The translations under genes and the position numbers were made by a program. A stretch of 64,000 nucleotides of DNA from NCBI RefSeq assembly GCF_000479005.1, contig NZ_AWXC01000021.1, positions 19,938 to 83,937 on the forward strand, read 5' to 3'. The DNA comes from Prevotella sp. BV3P1. GTDB lineage: Bacteria; Bacteroidota; Bacteroidia; Bacteroidales; Bacteroidaceae. The notes below the pieces were generated by a model, which was given only the letters and a program-made list of their open reading frames with translations, was not told the origin of the DNA and did no database searches. Each line of letters opens with the position of its first letter. Position 1 is the first letter of the stretch. Shown piece after piece: positions 32,417 through 42,104 of the stretch.

Positions 32417-34771
32417 TTATTTTGACTTTACTTTTTCGCCTTCGGGATATAATTCCTTGATCATCCTGGTAATATCATCATCGACCTTAATGAAATTTCG
32501 ATTAAGGATGACTTCCATGTCGCGGTCAGAACCGAATTTGTAAATAGGCGGTATATCCTCATACAAGGCTTCTTCGGTCTTGATCTTCTTCATATCGAAA
32601 TTAGTTTTGCAGAAATACTTTGAAGTCTTAAACTCCGTCGAGTTCTCTATTTCAAAGGTATTCATCGCATCGTTAGGCGTGGGTGTGAAGTCTCTTGCTA
32701 CTTGACCAGCTAACCAACCAGTGGCCATATCCGCAATCTTTGCGGCTGGTAAGAGGTTGTCCATCTTCTCGGATATGGAGGTGGAAACCTTTTGATCGTT
32801 GATAGAAATAGACTTTGTTGTCTGCTTGACTTTACCGAATATATCGTTCTGCGCCCATTCCAATGTTTCCTTGTTGCGAGCTGCACCCATGAATACATTA
32901 CCACAAGTGGATATTATCTTCTGCATACCATTCTTGCCATAGTCCGCCTCCAGCTGTGGTAACTCTTGAAAACCCAACGTTACGGAAACCTTATTGCTTC
33001 GGGCCGTACCTATCAAGCGGTCAATCTTGTGAAAGTATAGCGTTGGCAACTCATCGACAATCAGACTACAGGGATAGTTGTTCTTACTGTTAATCTTCAT
33101 GACAAGACGATTGAGGATAAGGGCATTGAGTGAGCCAATGACCTGCTCCTTCTCTGGGTCGTTGGCAATGACAAGATAGCTGGGATGCTCACGGTCTGAA
33201 ATCTTTAGGTCAAAATCATCACCAGTAAACACCCAATAGGCTTCCTGTGTGGCAAGACGACCTGCTGCGACACGCAACGTACCCACCATACCTTCCAACT
33301 GGTCCATAGCCTTGTTTTTAAAAGCAGACTCAAAGGGAGCCATAAGTGGCTTGATGGCACGATCACTCATCAGAATGTTGAATACGTCATTGTAGGGCTT
33401 ATTCAAAAACTGGAGAACATGAGCCATGTCAGAGAACTCGCCTGTTCGTGTATCAGGAACAACTCTATTTCCCTTGTTGTCCTCATACCAAGTTTCTTGT
33501 ATGGTCACCAAACATCCTTCTGTATCTTCATAAGAGAAATCGTCCAATTCAACATACAATCCGTTGTCGTCAATGGAAACGTTGCTCCAATTCTTATTAT
33601 TGAAATCAAGGACTATCTCACCCTTTTCATTGACACCAGCGTAATCTGTCCAGTTTTTATAGACCAATTGGAGTGTACCCTCTTCTACATTGTCTATATT
33701 AACGACCCTTGTATAGCGGAAGAAGCGTTTCAGTTTCTTCCCTTTAGAATATCCCATAGGGTGAAAGTTGACGAAGAAATAAATGATGGCAGCAAGGAAG
33801 TTCTCGGAAGCGTTCTTAAAGAAAGCCTCTGAACCACCTTTCTTGTCGCCACCTCCCTTGTTCAAAGATTCAAGCAGAGTCGCTGCCGTTTCGGAGGCAG
33901 CAGCGAGATCGGGGATATATTTTTTCTGAATAGGATTGATGCGGTTGGAATAGCGTACATTGGCAAAGTTGATGACGTGAAATCCGCAGTTTTCTGGTAG
34001 ATGACCATATTTTTTGTTCTTACAGTACTGATAGAGCAAGTTCTTGGCCAGCGTCGGGAACTTGTAATCGTACACCATCATAGTAAACCCCTTGGCACTG
34101 TGCTGCCTGATGAAAGGGTCGATGATGCCGAACGACTTACCCGAACCTGGAGTACCGAGGACAAGAGTGGCACGGAAGGGGTTGATAATGTTGATCCATC
34201 CCTTTCTCATACGTTTCTTGAAATAGAAAATCATGGGTATATTGACCGAGTAATCATTCTCTATCTTCTCTTCCATCTGTTGGAAACTCTCTTCCTCAAA
34301 GTTGAAACGGTCGTCTCCCAGCTTATGGTTGAAATACTTACTGATGGCATCTAACCCTTGATGGACAAGCATGATACCAATGACGGAACAAACGACATAG
34401 ATAATTCGGTTGGTCGGGAAGCCCATCATTGTACCCCCCCAGGTGTCCTTATGCACAAGGACACTGGTTAGTATAAGGTAGAAGCCTATGGACAACGGAT
34501 AGATGACCATTGTTTTCATATTAAACTTCAATTCCTTTCGGGCCTTAGTACCTATACACGTCACACCGATACAAACAAGCTCCATAAACTTACAGCCAAG
34601 GACACTGTTAAACAGTTTGAGTTTGTATAGGAAGGATAAGAGAAATTTTGCGATGGGATCGCTGGAAGCGATGGGTAGATTCATCACAATCTCAAATATC
34701 AGGACGATATAGATACAACTGCGGAATATATTGTATATCTGTTGCTGCTCTTTGGTTTCTTCTGTTGCCAT
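32417..34771 (-). CDS. VirD4/TraG-type coupling protein (T4CP)
   Basis: A 784-residue membrane ATPase. N-terminal transmembrane helices (about 15-150) are followed by the Walker A motif VLGTPGSGKSFG (about 205-216), a Walker B-like SLIVDELPTLYF (about 565) and RNKVSVTLGFQELPQLE. It links the relaxase-bound strand to the type IV channel. It is the large gene at the distal end of the tra operon. A remnant of another coupling protein from a different element lies at 59704. Confidence 0.9.
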   Translation of the reverse strand: MATEETKEQQQIYNIFRSCIYIVLIFEIVMNLPIASSDPIAKFLLSFLYKLKLFNSVLGCKFMELVCIGVTCIGTKARKELKFNMKTMVIYPLSIGFYLILTSVLVHKDTWGGTMMGFPTNRIIYVVCSVIGIMLVHQGLDAISKYFNHKLGDDRFNFEEESFQQMEEKIENDYSVNIPMIFYFKKRMRKGWINIINPFRATLVLGTPGSGKSFGIIDPFIRQHSAKGFTMMVYDYKFPTLAKNLLYQYCKNKKYGHLPENCGFHVINFANVRYSNRINPIQKKYIPDLAAASETAATLLESLNKGGGDKKGGSEAFFKNASENFLAAIIYFFVNFHPMGYSKGKKLKRFFRYTRVVNIDNVEEGTLQLVYKNWTDYAGVNEKGEIVLDFNNKNWSNVSIDDNGLYVELDDFSYEDTEGCLVTIQETWYEDNKGNRVVPDTRTGEFSDMAHVLQFLNKPYNDVFNILMSDRAIKPLMAPFESAFKNKAMDQLEGMVGTLRVAAGRLATQEAYWVFTGDDFDLKISDREHPSYLVIANDPEKEQVIGSLNALILNRLVMKINSKNNYPCSLIVDELPTLYFHKIDRLIGTARSNKVSVTLGFQELPQLEADYGKNGMQKIISTCGNVFMGAARNKETLEWAQNDIFGKVKQTTKSISINDQKVSTSISEKMDNLLPAAKIADMATGWLAGQVARDFTPTPNDAMNTFEIENSTEFKTSKYFCKTNFDMKKIKTEEALYEDIPPIYKFGSDRDMEVILNRNFIKVDDDITRMIKELYPEGEKVKSK

Positions 34772-34790
34772 ATCAAGAGTGGATAATCGG

Positions 34791-35441
34791 TTAGTTCATT
34801 TTCATGCGCAGGATCGGGCGAACCTGTGCAGGGTCGGTTTTGAGGATAGAGGATATGTAGCCCGAATGTAAAGATATACATTTGGCATACAGTTCTTCTG
34901 TCTGTGTGGAAGAACCGTCCTGTGTGGAGCTAAGGTAAGGAACTGTAAGGAAGGCATCACCGTCAATGGTATCCATAACATTCCCTATTGTCCCAACATT
35001 AGCTGCCAACATCCTTAACTCCCCAATGGAAGGCAATGCCCAACCTTTCACTGGCGAAGGATAATCGATAATAGATTTGACGGCAGGACTCTTGCGATCA
35101 GATTTGAGTATGGCGGATGTGTTGTCGATGCCACAAAGTGCGTTTTCGTCTGCCGAAACGCTGGGAACACTCATGAGTGTATCAAGATAAGCAGCTTGTC
35201 CCAAGTTCTTTGTAGAGATAACCCACATACTATCCTGTCTTGTTCCAATGACGACACCCACTGCGGTCATCTTTGAAGCGTCATATCCCTGTGCGGATAT
35301 GATACTGTAGTTTGACAGAAGGATAGATCCTACCGTAACATTACCATGCCAGTCTTCTATATGTTCTGAACATGAAGACATCTGAAAAGACAGTAGCATT
35401 ATAGCTACTGCCCATATCATAAAGTTGACTTTTCTTTTCAT
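34791..35441 (-). CDS. Lipoprotein of the tra operon, DUF1566-like
   Basis: A 216-residue lipoprotein (signal peptide MKRKVNFMIWAVAIMLLSFQ, then MSSC-S). The domain VTVGSILLSNYSIISAQGYD ... WALPSIGELRMLAANVGTI ... VRPILRM follows the FISUMP/DUF1566 plan also seen at the C-terminus of the fimbrillin. Probably an outer-membrane or surface accessory of transfer, based on position between traO and the coupling protein. Confidence 0.7.
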   Translation of the reverse strand: MKRKVNFMIWAVAIMLLSFQMSSCSEHIEDWHGNVTVGSILLSNYSIISAQGYDASKMTAVGVVIGTRQDSMWVISTKNLGQAAYLDTLMSVPSVSADENALCGIDNTSAILKSDRKSPAVKSIIDYPSPVKGWALPSIGELRMLAANVGTIGNVMDTIDGDAFLTVPYLSSTQDGSSTQTEELYAKCISLHSGYISSILKTDPAQVRPILRMKMN

Positions 35442-35466
35442 ACTTTTTGGTTCATATCAGTTATCG

Positions 35467-35967
35467 TTAAAGAGGTATCTTCACACCAATGGTGAAACCA
35501 TTACGGAAGGTATCACCGTGCATGAAATTCACGTTGTTCTTTTGTTTGAGAGCGAACTTCCAACCATTCGTAAAGGTATAGCTGTATTCAAAGCTGCCCT
35601 CTGCCCCAAAGAAGTAATCTCCACGAAAGGCACCTGCCACTGGACCGAGGTCGAGACGGAGCGTTGAATTTTTCCAACGCACCAAACTCTTCTTGTATAA
35701 GATTCCGCCATTCCAGTAGTAGTTCTTCCAAAAGGACTTGTTGCATACTTTGCCACATTCAGGGTCTTTAGCCCAGCGGTTGCCAACTTCACCGAAGATT
35801 TCAAAGGCATTGTCATATTTCAGTTCCTTCTCATACCCAAATGTAGCATTGAGGGTATTTTGGAACAAAAGTCCTGTATTGAGGGTGATATGTTCGTCAT
35901 CCTCGCCAGCATGGGTTTGCGGAAGTAGGCAGAAAGCCAACATCAGGGATAAGAATATCTTTTTCAT
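35467..35967 (-). CDS. traO: Conjugal transfer protein TraO
   Basis: A 166-residue exported beta-rich protein (signal peptide ending QTHA-G). ITLNTGLLFQNTLNATFGYE and the ending FRNGFTIGVKIPL suit the TraO family of Bacteroidales elements, likely an outer-membrane beta-barrel-like component. It overlaps traN by 4 nt (ATGA). Confidence 0.78.
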   Translation of the reverse strand: MKKIFLSLMLAFCLLPQTHAGEDDEHITLNTGLLFQNTLNATFGYEKELKYDNAFEIFGEVGNRWAKDPECGKVCNKSFWKNYYWNGGILYKKSLVRWKNSTLRLDLGPVAGAFRGDYFFGAEGSFEYSYTFTNGWKFALKQKNNVNFMHGDTFRNGFTIGVKIPL

Positions 35968-36914
35968 CGCTGTCCTCCTTTTTTATAATTATAGTTTCTC
36001 GTTAGGCTCTTCATCATCTGCTCATCGAATCCATCGGCATGAAGAATATCAGAATATTCTATAGGGATATAGATAACACGACCTGAAATTTGACTTTCGG
36101 AAATCTCCAAATTGAGGATTTTCTCATCAGGGAAGGTGAGCTTGTTCAGCACAATCACATTGCGGTAGCCCTTTTTGAATGAATTGACCTTGTTGAGCAT
36201 ATAGGTTGGGGTAAGTTCTATCGTTTGAGTATTGGTTGCCTTGGTTTCTTTCTTATCGGTGAGTTTAATACGTATCTCGTCAATATCAAATTTAATCTTC
36301 GTACTGTTGTAAAGAGAGAAATCGATAAAAAAGTAGTCGTCGATGGCATAGATGTTATTGACCACGACTTTGATGCCATATCTTTTATAATGTATATTGT
36401 GAAACTTCGCTGGCATACCGTATATCGCCCATGCAAAGCGAGCCATGTCTGCTTCGGGCATCAGTACATCGGGGTTGTTGTAACGCTTGGTGTCCTTGAT
36501 GTCGATGTTGAAGATGGAGTTGGCACGAGCTGGCCCCTTGACATAGACGACATTAAACTGGGCAATATGTCGTTCACCAATCACTGTCATAGTGCCAGCC
36601 AGTTCATGGTCGTACATTCTGCCAGCAGGTTTGATACGGACAATGTTATCGGCACACTGGTTGCCAATAATACTATTGGTGGAAATATCGACGAGCTTGA
36701 TATTCTCTGGCATGACGATATGTGTAGTCACCTGCTCATTCACATATACCGTATTCTTGCGGAGATCGCTATCAAAGAGATAGGCATCCTCCATACTCTC
36801 ACGATGGATATAATGTACCTTGGATGTATCGGGTACGATGTCACGGTATTTCTTCTGCGCCCAGGTTGAAGTGGTGCAAAGGATTGCTAATAGCGTAAAA
36901 ACTAAATTTCTCAT
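35964..36914 (-). CDS. traN: Conjugative transposon protein TraN
   Basis: A 316-residue exported protein (signal peptide ending TSTWAQ). The arrangement of strands with VTTHIVMPENIKLVDIST and DDYFFIDFSLYNSTKIKFDIDEIR fits TraN, the VirB9-like channel component of Bacteroidales elements. It lies between traM and traO in the usual order. Confidence 0.85.
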   Translation of the reverse strand: MRNLVFTLLAILCTTSTWAQKKYRDIVPDTSKVHYIHRESMEDAYLFDSDLRKNTVYVNEQVTTHIVMPENIKLVDISTNSIIGNQCADNIVRIKPAGRMYDHELAGTMTVIGERHIAQFNVVYVKGPARANSIFNIDIKDTKRYNNPDVLMPEADMARFAWAIYGMPAKFHNIHYKRYGIKVVVNNIYAIDDYFFIDFSLYNSTKIKFDIDEIRIKLTDKKETKATNTQTIELTPTYMLNKVNSFKKGYRNVIVLNKLTFPDEKILNLEISESQISGRVIYIPIEYSDILHADGFDEQMMKSLTRNYNYKKGGQR

Positions 36915-36960
36915 TGGTTTATTTGTTTTGATTCTGTATGTCCGTTAACGACTAATGGTG

Positions 36961-38214
36961 TCATTCTTCGGCAGAAGTGTTGATAAGATAGACGATAGTG
37001 TTATATTTGATGCGAGCCTTATTCTTGCGCATATTGGCAGAGACGGCATTGCTTGCTGACTGATAGATGTTTTGCAGTGCTTGCAGTGCTACCGACTCGC
37101 CGTTGAGCGTCGATCCGTAGTTGTTGCCAAACTGCATATTCTGCTGCATGGCTTGCGAACCAGCCTCTTTCATCAAGTCTCTAAAAGCTGATTCAGGCAC
37201 ATAAAAGCCTTCCATACCATCATTGTCATAAACAGACAGGTTAACCTTGATAAACTTGCTACCCACAAGAATACTCGTGATATTAGCTCTGACTCGTTGC
37301 TGTCCAAAGCCAGTGACAAGACCATAGAGATAAGTACCCTTTTTCAAGAGTACCTTATTGATGGTAACATCGTCGAGCAGCTTGAAGCGCAGTCGAGTTC
37401 CTTCATGGGCTTTGGTGGTCTTGTCGATCATAGCCTTGATGAGAGGAGCATCTACATTCTTCGTGGCAGACACGGTGTTGAAACGGTCGGCATTAGGACT
37501 GTTTACCTTTTCTACAGTCTGCACCTTTTCACTATTCTTCTTTGGTTTCCCTCCAGTCTGGCGATTAGAACGTCTGTTTCCACCATAGCCTCCTGCATAA
37601 GGGTTGTCATAATTGCCATAAGAATCATTGTCGTCTCTATAGCCTCCATAGTTGCCACTGCCAGCATCAATGGCACGCTGTGCTGCCTGACTGCGCTTCT
37701 GTATGTATTCAAGCTCCTTGGCATAGTCATCAAGTTCGTCCCGACGGCTGTTGCTACCACTGCTTCTTCTTGATCCTCCGCCGTAGCTGCCACCATATCC
37801 ACCGCCTGAATAGGGGTTGATATGTTTTCTTGATTCGGCAAGACTGCGCTCCATTTCTTCCTGTGCCTTTTGCTGGGCTATACGATCGGCATTGTCTTTG
37901 TCAATCTGATCCAATTCTCCTTCACTATAGCCGTTACCCGAAGAGTCTTTCTCTTGCTCATCGCTGCCGAGTCCATCAATAGCCGAATAGCCATCTTCGC
38001 CCATTCCACGGTCTCCCATTGATGCCATTTTATCCTTCATTGCCTGATTATCGGCATCGGGAAGTTCCATATTGAGAGAGTCGGTAGCAACCTTTGTGGA
38101 TGCGGTACTGTTACCGTCAAACATATTGGAAACCTCATATGCAAGGAACGTCAAAGGGAGGAAAACAACAAGCGGAAAGATGTATTTCGGCTGTTTAAGA
38201 TTTAGTTTCTTCAT
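36961..38214 (-). CDS. traM: Conjugative transposon protein TraM
   Basis: A 417-residue VirB10-like protein. One N-terminal membrane helix (YIFPLVVFLPLTFLAYEV) is followed by a long Gly/Tyr/Asp-rich linker (GGGYGGSYGGG at about 137-147) and a C-terminal beta domain (APLIKAMIDKTTKAHEGTRLRFKLLD..., KKGTYLYGLVTGFGQQRV) typical of TraM. It forms the scaffold across the envelope. Overlaps the next gene by 1 nt. Confidence 0.88.
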   Translation of the reverse strand: MKKLNLKQPKYIFPLVVFLPLTFLAYEVSNMFDGNSTASTKVATDSLNMELPDADNQAMKDKMASMGDRGMGEDGYSAIDGLGSDEQEKDSSGNGYSEGELDQIDKDNADRIAQQKAQEEMERSLAESRKHINPYSGGGYGGSYGGGSRRSSGSNSRRDELDDYAKELEYIQKRSQAAQRAIDAGSGNYGGYRDDNDSYGNYDNPYAGGYGGNRRSNRQTGGKPKKNSEKVQTVEKVNSPNADRFNTVSATKNVDAPLIKAMIDKTTKAHEGTRLRFKLLDDVTINKVLLKKGTYLYGLVTGFGQQRVRANITSILVGSKFIKVNLSVYDNDGMEGFYVPESAFRDLMKEAGSQAMQQNMQFGNNYGSTLNGESVALQALQNIYQSASNAVSANMRKNKARIKYNTIVYLINTSAEE

Positions 38215-38705
38215 TATTTTCCTTTCTTTAAAAAGTTTACGATGTTTTCTAACTGACGGTAGTCCTGTATGATGCGAACAGAATCTTCATGACTCTTCAC
38301 GTCAATGGCAAGCAGAGAATCCAGCTCCTTGTGGATGGCTACTCCTTTATCTGTGAGCTGTTTGAGTTCTATCTTCTCGCTTTTCTTTCTTTCATCAATT
38401 TGCCGAAGTCCATTCATCATGGGTTGGATATTCTCAATCGACTCGGTCTTTCCACTGAAATCCATCTGTGCTGTATCAGTGCTGGGCCGGGTCATATCAT
38501 ACAGAATAGAGATGGCTGTTGTCACGAAAGCAAAGGAGAGAATGCCGACCACCAATGCAAAGAAGGTCTTGCGATTTTCCGATGCCCATTGATTGATCTT
38601 CTCTATCTTGTTCTTAACATTCCACCCTTTGGCGAGTTTCCAACATACATAACGTATCTGCCGCTTATACTTGGGCAGTTCTTTCTGTTTCCCTTTTGTT
38701 GTCAT
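38214..38705 (-). CDS. Membrane protein at the traL position
   Basis: A 163-residue protein. The start is set at the ATG 38705 (MTTKGKQKELPKYK) rather than a TTG at 38720. One membrane helix (about residues 47-66) is followed by a coiled-coil-like periplasmic part. Its place between traK and traM corresponds to traL, but it is longer than the small TraL proteins I know, so the symbol is withheld. Confidence 0.7.
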   Translation of the reverse strand: MTTKGKQKELPKYKRQIRYVCWKLAKGWNVKNKIEKINQWASENRKTFFALVVGILSFAFVTTAISILYDMTRPSTDTAQMDFSGKTESIENIQPMMNGLRQIDERKKSEKIELKQLTDKGVAIHKELDSLLAIDVKSHEDSVRIIQDYRQLENIVNFLKKGK

Positions 38706-38709
38706 GTCG

Positions 38710-39306
38710 TTAATATTCAAGGTCTATATTCTTCAATGTCTTCCAATGGGTGATGAGCAATCCATGAGGATTGTTCTGTGTCCTTGGCACATTCTCCAGT
38801 TCTCCACTGGTGATCAGGGTACGGCGGATGCTCTTGGTACGCCGTCTGATGTTCTGCGTTCCATAATAGGTGAACTTTCTGCTGTGTTCATCCAACTTGA
38901 TACTATCACACATGATTGTACAAGTAGCCGACGAAGAGACTATATCAGAGAAGAAACCGTTTTCTTCCATGGCTTGCTTCTGCTTCATACCTGTTCCATC
39001 GACCATGTACATAGCTTTGCCCAGCGTCCATTTGATATAGTCGTCATCAGGTGGCAAGGTGAAGAAGTATTGATGAAAGAGTTGTATAGCGGCCTTCGCT
39101 TCCATGACGAAGTTGGCCTCTTGTTGGCTACGTTGAGCAAGGAACGGTATATCTCCGTCGAGAACATATACCTGACTGCGCTCCTCGGATAGTATCTTTG
39201 CTCCATAGGCTATCAGCATACCACATACGACCACATTGCCAACGATGGTTAGCAATACGGTTGTAAGGGCAAGCCTTGTCTTTTTTTCTAAACTTTGTAT
39301 AAGCAT
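38710..39306 (-). CDS. traK: Conjugative transposon protein TraK
   Basis: A 198-residue VirB8-like protein. One N-terminal membrane helix (about 12-34) is followed by FHQYFFTLPPDDDYIKWTLGKAMYMVDGTG (about 92-121), a hallmark of TraK, and a DSIKLDEHSRKFTYYG strand pair. It is an assembly factor of the inner-membrane complex. Located between traJ and the traL-position gene. Confidence 0.88.
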   Translation of the reverse strand: MLIQSLEKKTRLALTTVLLTIVGNVVVCGMLIAYGAKILSEERSQVYVLDGDIPFLAQRSQQEANFVMEAKAAIQLFHQYFFTLPPDDDYIKWTLGKAMYMVDGTGMKQKQAMEENGFFSDIVSSSATCTIMCDSIKLDEHSRKFTYYGTQNIRRRTKSIRRTLITSGELENVPRTQNNPHGLLITHWKTLKNIDLEY

Positions 39307-39317
39307 AATTATCTTCT

Positions 39318-40694
39318 TTATTTTTTGCCTCGATTATAGGCATCCTTCATTGTGCCAGCTGCGCCTTTTACTGATTTTCCTAAAGATGATTGGGACATGT
39401 CATGCCCCATTTGGCGACCTGCAGCCATAATTCCTCCCCCAACTGCACCTGCCAGTGTGTTAAGACCACCATCAACTGTTCCACGAGCACCGCTCATGGC
39501 ACCTCCGACGGCAGCTGCTCCTGTTGTCGCAGTATGACTTATAACACTTCCTGCAGCTGGCATTGCAACAGAAGCTGCACCAGCAGCAGCTCCTACGGCA
39601 GCACTAACTCCAGCAGCACCTGCGGCAGCGGCGACTCCTCCGGCAGCAGAACCTGCGCTTGACGACACGCCGCCTGGGATAAGCCATGAGCATACCTCTG
39701 GCACCATGCTTAATATCTTGGCTCCAGCAAGCATACCAACAACGTACATACAGGTTGTACCAATAGCTTGCATACCAAGGGCACCAATATTGTTCCAGTC
39801 GGCTGCGTTATGAAGAAGGCTGTTATAAGCTGTCAAGTCAGATCTTAAATAATATATGATTATAAAATCGACATAATATACGATAAGATAGACGAGGAAT
39901 CCCCAAAGGGAAACAGTCAGATATTTAGAAATCCACTGCGACCATGCACTTCTCCATGGTGGTACAATAGACAGTGCAAACATTACAGGACAGAACAATT
40001 TTAGTACGCTTAGGAAAATCCTTTGCCCGAGCAACATTCCGTAATAGGTCATTTGGAAGATAATTTCGCCGATAAATCGGATAATATCGTTAGCCCACTC
40101 GCTAATCTTTGTTTCTACAAGAACTGCTGCTTGTTGGGCATAATTCTTAATGCTATTACCAATATTCTCCACACTGTGCTGGATTTTATCCAATAATCCA
40201 TCTTCTGTAGCTGCGTCCTGGGCTGCTTTTTGTTCTTCTTGTTTAGCCTGCTGACTGCGGAGAGAATCTACATATTCTTGCTGCTTTTTTGCCACGTCAA
40301 GCTCATATGTTGCAACTTTCTTGTTGAGATCAGTGGCCATACCGTGCGTCCTGCTTTCAAGCCAATTCCCTGGAATATCTAATGCACTACAAATTGTATC
40401 TGAAAACTGTATGCAGAGGGCAAGACCTATAATACGAGCAATTTTCATTACATCCATACCACGACGACCCAACATCATCATCCAACATTCGTATGAACCG
40501 ACACAAAGAGCAAAACTAACACCCAACCACTTTGCCATATTTACCATCTCACCATATAAGCCCTGCGTTGGCGCAGACTTCATTACGCCCAACAATTTGT
40601 TAAGGCTTTCATCAATGACAGGCAATCCCATTGTCAGCAACTGATCAATGAAGATGGACAAAGTAAGATTTATACTTAACAGTAAATCATTCAT
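39318..40694 (-). CDS. traJ: Conjugative transposon protein TraJ
   Basis: A 458-residue polytopic membrane protein with at least six hydrophobic segments (for example VSLWGFLVYLIVYYVDFIII) and an Ala/Gly-rich C-terminus (SAAGGVAAAAGAAG...). This is the TraJ/VirB6-like inner-membrane channel component. The low-complexity tail creates GC-rich repeats in the DNA around 39400-39660. Confidence 0.87.
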   Translation of the reverse strand: MNDLLLSINLTLSIFIDQLLTMGLPVIDESLNKLLGVMKSAPTQGLYGEMVNMAKWLGVSFALCVGSYECWMMMLGRRGMDVMKIARIIGLALCIQFSDTICSALDIPGNWLESRTHGMATDLNKKVATYELDVAKKQQEYVDSLRSQQAKQEEQKAAQDAATEDGLLDKIQHSVENIGNSIKNYAQQAAVLVETKISEWANDIIRFIGEIIFQMTYYGMLLGQRIFLSVLKLFCPVMFALSIVPPWRSAWSQWISKYLTVSLWGFLVYLIVYYVDFIIIYYLRSDLTAYNSLLHNAADWNNIGALGMQAIGTTCMYVVGMLAGAKILSMVPEVCSWLIPGGVSSSAGSAAGGVAAAAGAAGVSAAVGAAAGAASVAMPAAGSVISHTATTGAAAVGGAMSGARGTVDGGLNTLAGAVGGGIMAAGRQMGHDMSQSSLGKSVKGAAGTMKDAYNRGKK

Positions 40695-40716
40695 AATCTT
40701 GATTTATAATGTTATC

Positions 40717-41388
40717 TTAATAGAAGGCTTTGGCAACACGAGCAAGGGAGGTTACTTTCTTCACCAACTCTTCCATGTCTTTCTTGGCTTGGGCAAAGCC
40801 TTTTTCCCTTTTGACATTTTCAAGTTCATAACCTATCCCTGTTTTTCGGAGGTAGGAGATGTTAGAGGTAATGACTTCATTCCTATCTGTGAGTTCCTTT
40901 ATGCTCTTGGAAAGCTTCCCCTTACTCCGAATCATGCAATAGGTAAGACCTTCGGTAATGGAAGATTGCATACCAGCGAATAGGTCTTTATACTTTCCAT
41001 ATACAAGGTCAACATTGCGGTCGGCTGCACGAGCTATTTCTTCTTTGTTGAGTTCCTCTATCTGCTTACGCTCAGTTTCAACAATTTTCTTTTTCAGCAA
41101 CAATGTTGCAAGTTGTGCTTCACGTCGTGGTCCAACCGTCTTTACATTTGATCTGCTTTCATCAAAGTGAACCCTATACCCTGACTTCAATCCTCTCCAA
41201 TGCCATTTCAGAGATGCACCACTATAATTTTGATGAAAGAGATAATACCACCAATCAGGGGAAAAGTCCCAATGACCTTGCTCCATAGAACGGATTTGAT
41301 TCTCCTTCTGCTTGTCCCTTACTGGCACTTGGGCAAACACTGCCGTAGAGAAAAAGAGGGTGAATAATATGGATAAATATTTTTTCAT
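40717..41388 (-). CDS. DUF5045-like exported tra-operon protein
   Basis: A 223-residue protein, start set at the ATG giving the signal peptide MKKYLSILFTLFFSTAVFAQ. SPDWWYYLFHQNYSGASLKWHWRGLKSGYRVHF (about 40-72) resembles DUF5045 proteins of Bacteroidales transfer operons; the rest is coiled coil. Position between traG-associated genes and traJ suggests a periplasmic transfer component. Overlaps the 41385 gene by 4 nt (ATGA). Confidence 0.7.
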   Translation of the reverse strand: MKKYLSILFTLFFSTAVFAQVPVRDKQKENQIRSMEQGHWDFSPDWWYYLFHQNYSGASLKWHWRGLKSGYRVHFDESRSNVKTVGPRREAQLATLLLKKKIVETERKQIEELNKEEIARAADRNVDLVYGKYKDLFAGMQSSITEGLTYCMIRSKGKLSKSIKELTDRNEVITSNISYLRKTGIGYELENVKREKGFAQAKKDMEELVKKVTSLARVAKAFY

Positions 41389-42074
41389 ATTGTTGTGAGG
41401 TTTTGGTTCCATTCCCCAATAATATCATGAGCAATTCCGTCATACACATCGCTGTTAAGAATATCCCAAACGTAGTCATACTTAAACCCCCCAATATCAA
41501 CACACCTGCTCCAAAATAGAGCCTGACTGATGATTCCTCGTATCACGGCAATTTGGTCTTGTATCTCACATATCATTTGGATTCTCTCGCTTAGAGAGGC
41601 TTTGAGAATGTTTGTTTCAGAGGCTACCAACATAGCCACGGATTTCTTTAACAGTGACACTCGCTTGCTGACATTATAGTTGGCCTCGGCAAAATACCAC
41701 GCAATCTGGGGTTTGCGGAAGATATTTTTCTCTGTAAGCTCTACAAACTGTATGTATTCTTTGGTAGTATTTCCAATGTCGAGTGTGGTCTTGGAAACGG
41801 CTGCTGCAAGAAAGATCCACTGGTTGGCGTTGTTGAGTTTGGTGTTGAGCGTTGTGCGCACATCGTTGAACTTCGATGAATTGTTGGTTGCAATTTTCTG
41901 CTCACCATAACTTGTGCCTACTTGCTTTACGGCAACATCTTCGGCCTTGGCCATCTTCTTGTGAAGCTCTATCAAGGCTGAAATGGTTAGTAGGTCATCT
42001 GGACCAATAATACCTGCTTGGCTTGATGTTAGGAAACTAACAAGCAGTAGCAAGGATAGAAGTGTTTTTTTCAT
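41385..42074 (-). CDS. Exported helical tra-operon protein
   Basis: A 229-residue protein with a signal peptide (...SFLTSSQA) and a mostly helical mature part, ending IAHDIIGEWNQNLTTI, faintly like the DWNY ending of its neighbour at 42105. Family not firmly recognised; it may be a periplasmic component related to the TraI/TrbJ group. Confidence 0.65.
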   Translation of the reverse strand: MKKTLLSLLLLVSFLTSSQAGIIGPDDLLTISALIELHKKMAKAEDVAVKQVGTSYGEQKIATNNSSKFNDVRTTLNTKLNNANQWIFLAAAVSKTTLDIGNTTKEYIQFVELTEKNIFRKPQIAWYFAEANYNVSKRVSLLKKSVAMLVASETNILKASLSERIQMICEIQDQIAVIRGIISQALFWSRCVDIGGFKYDYVWDILNSDVYDGIAHDIIGEWNQNLTTI

Positions 42075-42104
42075 ACGATTCTCATTTTTAGATTCTACTT
42101 ATTG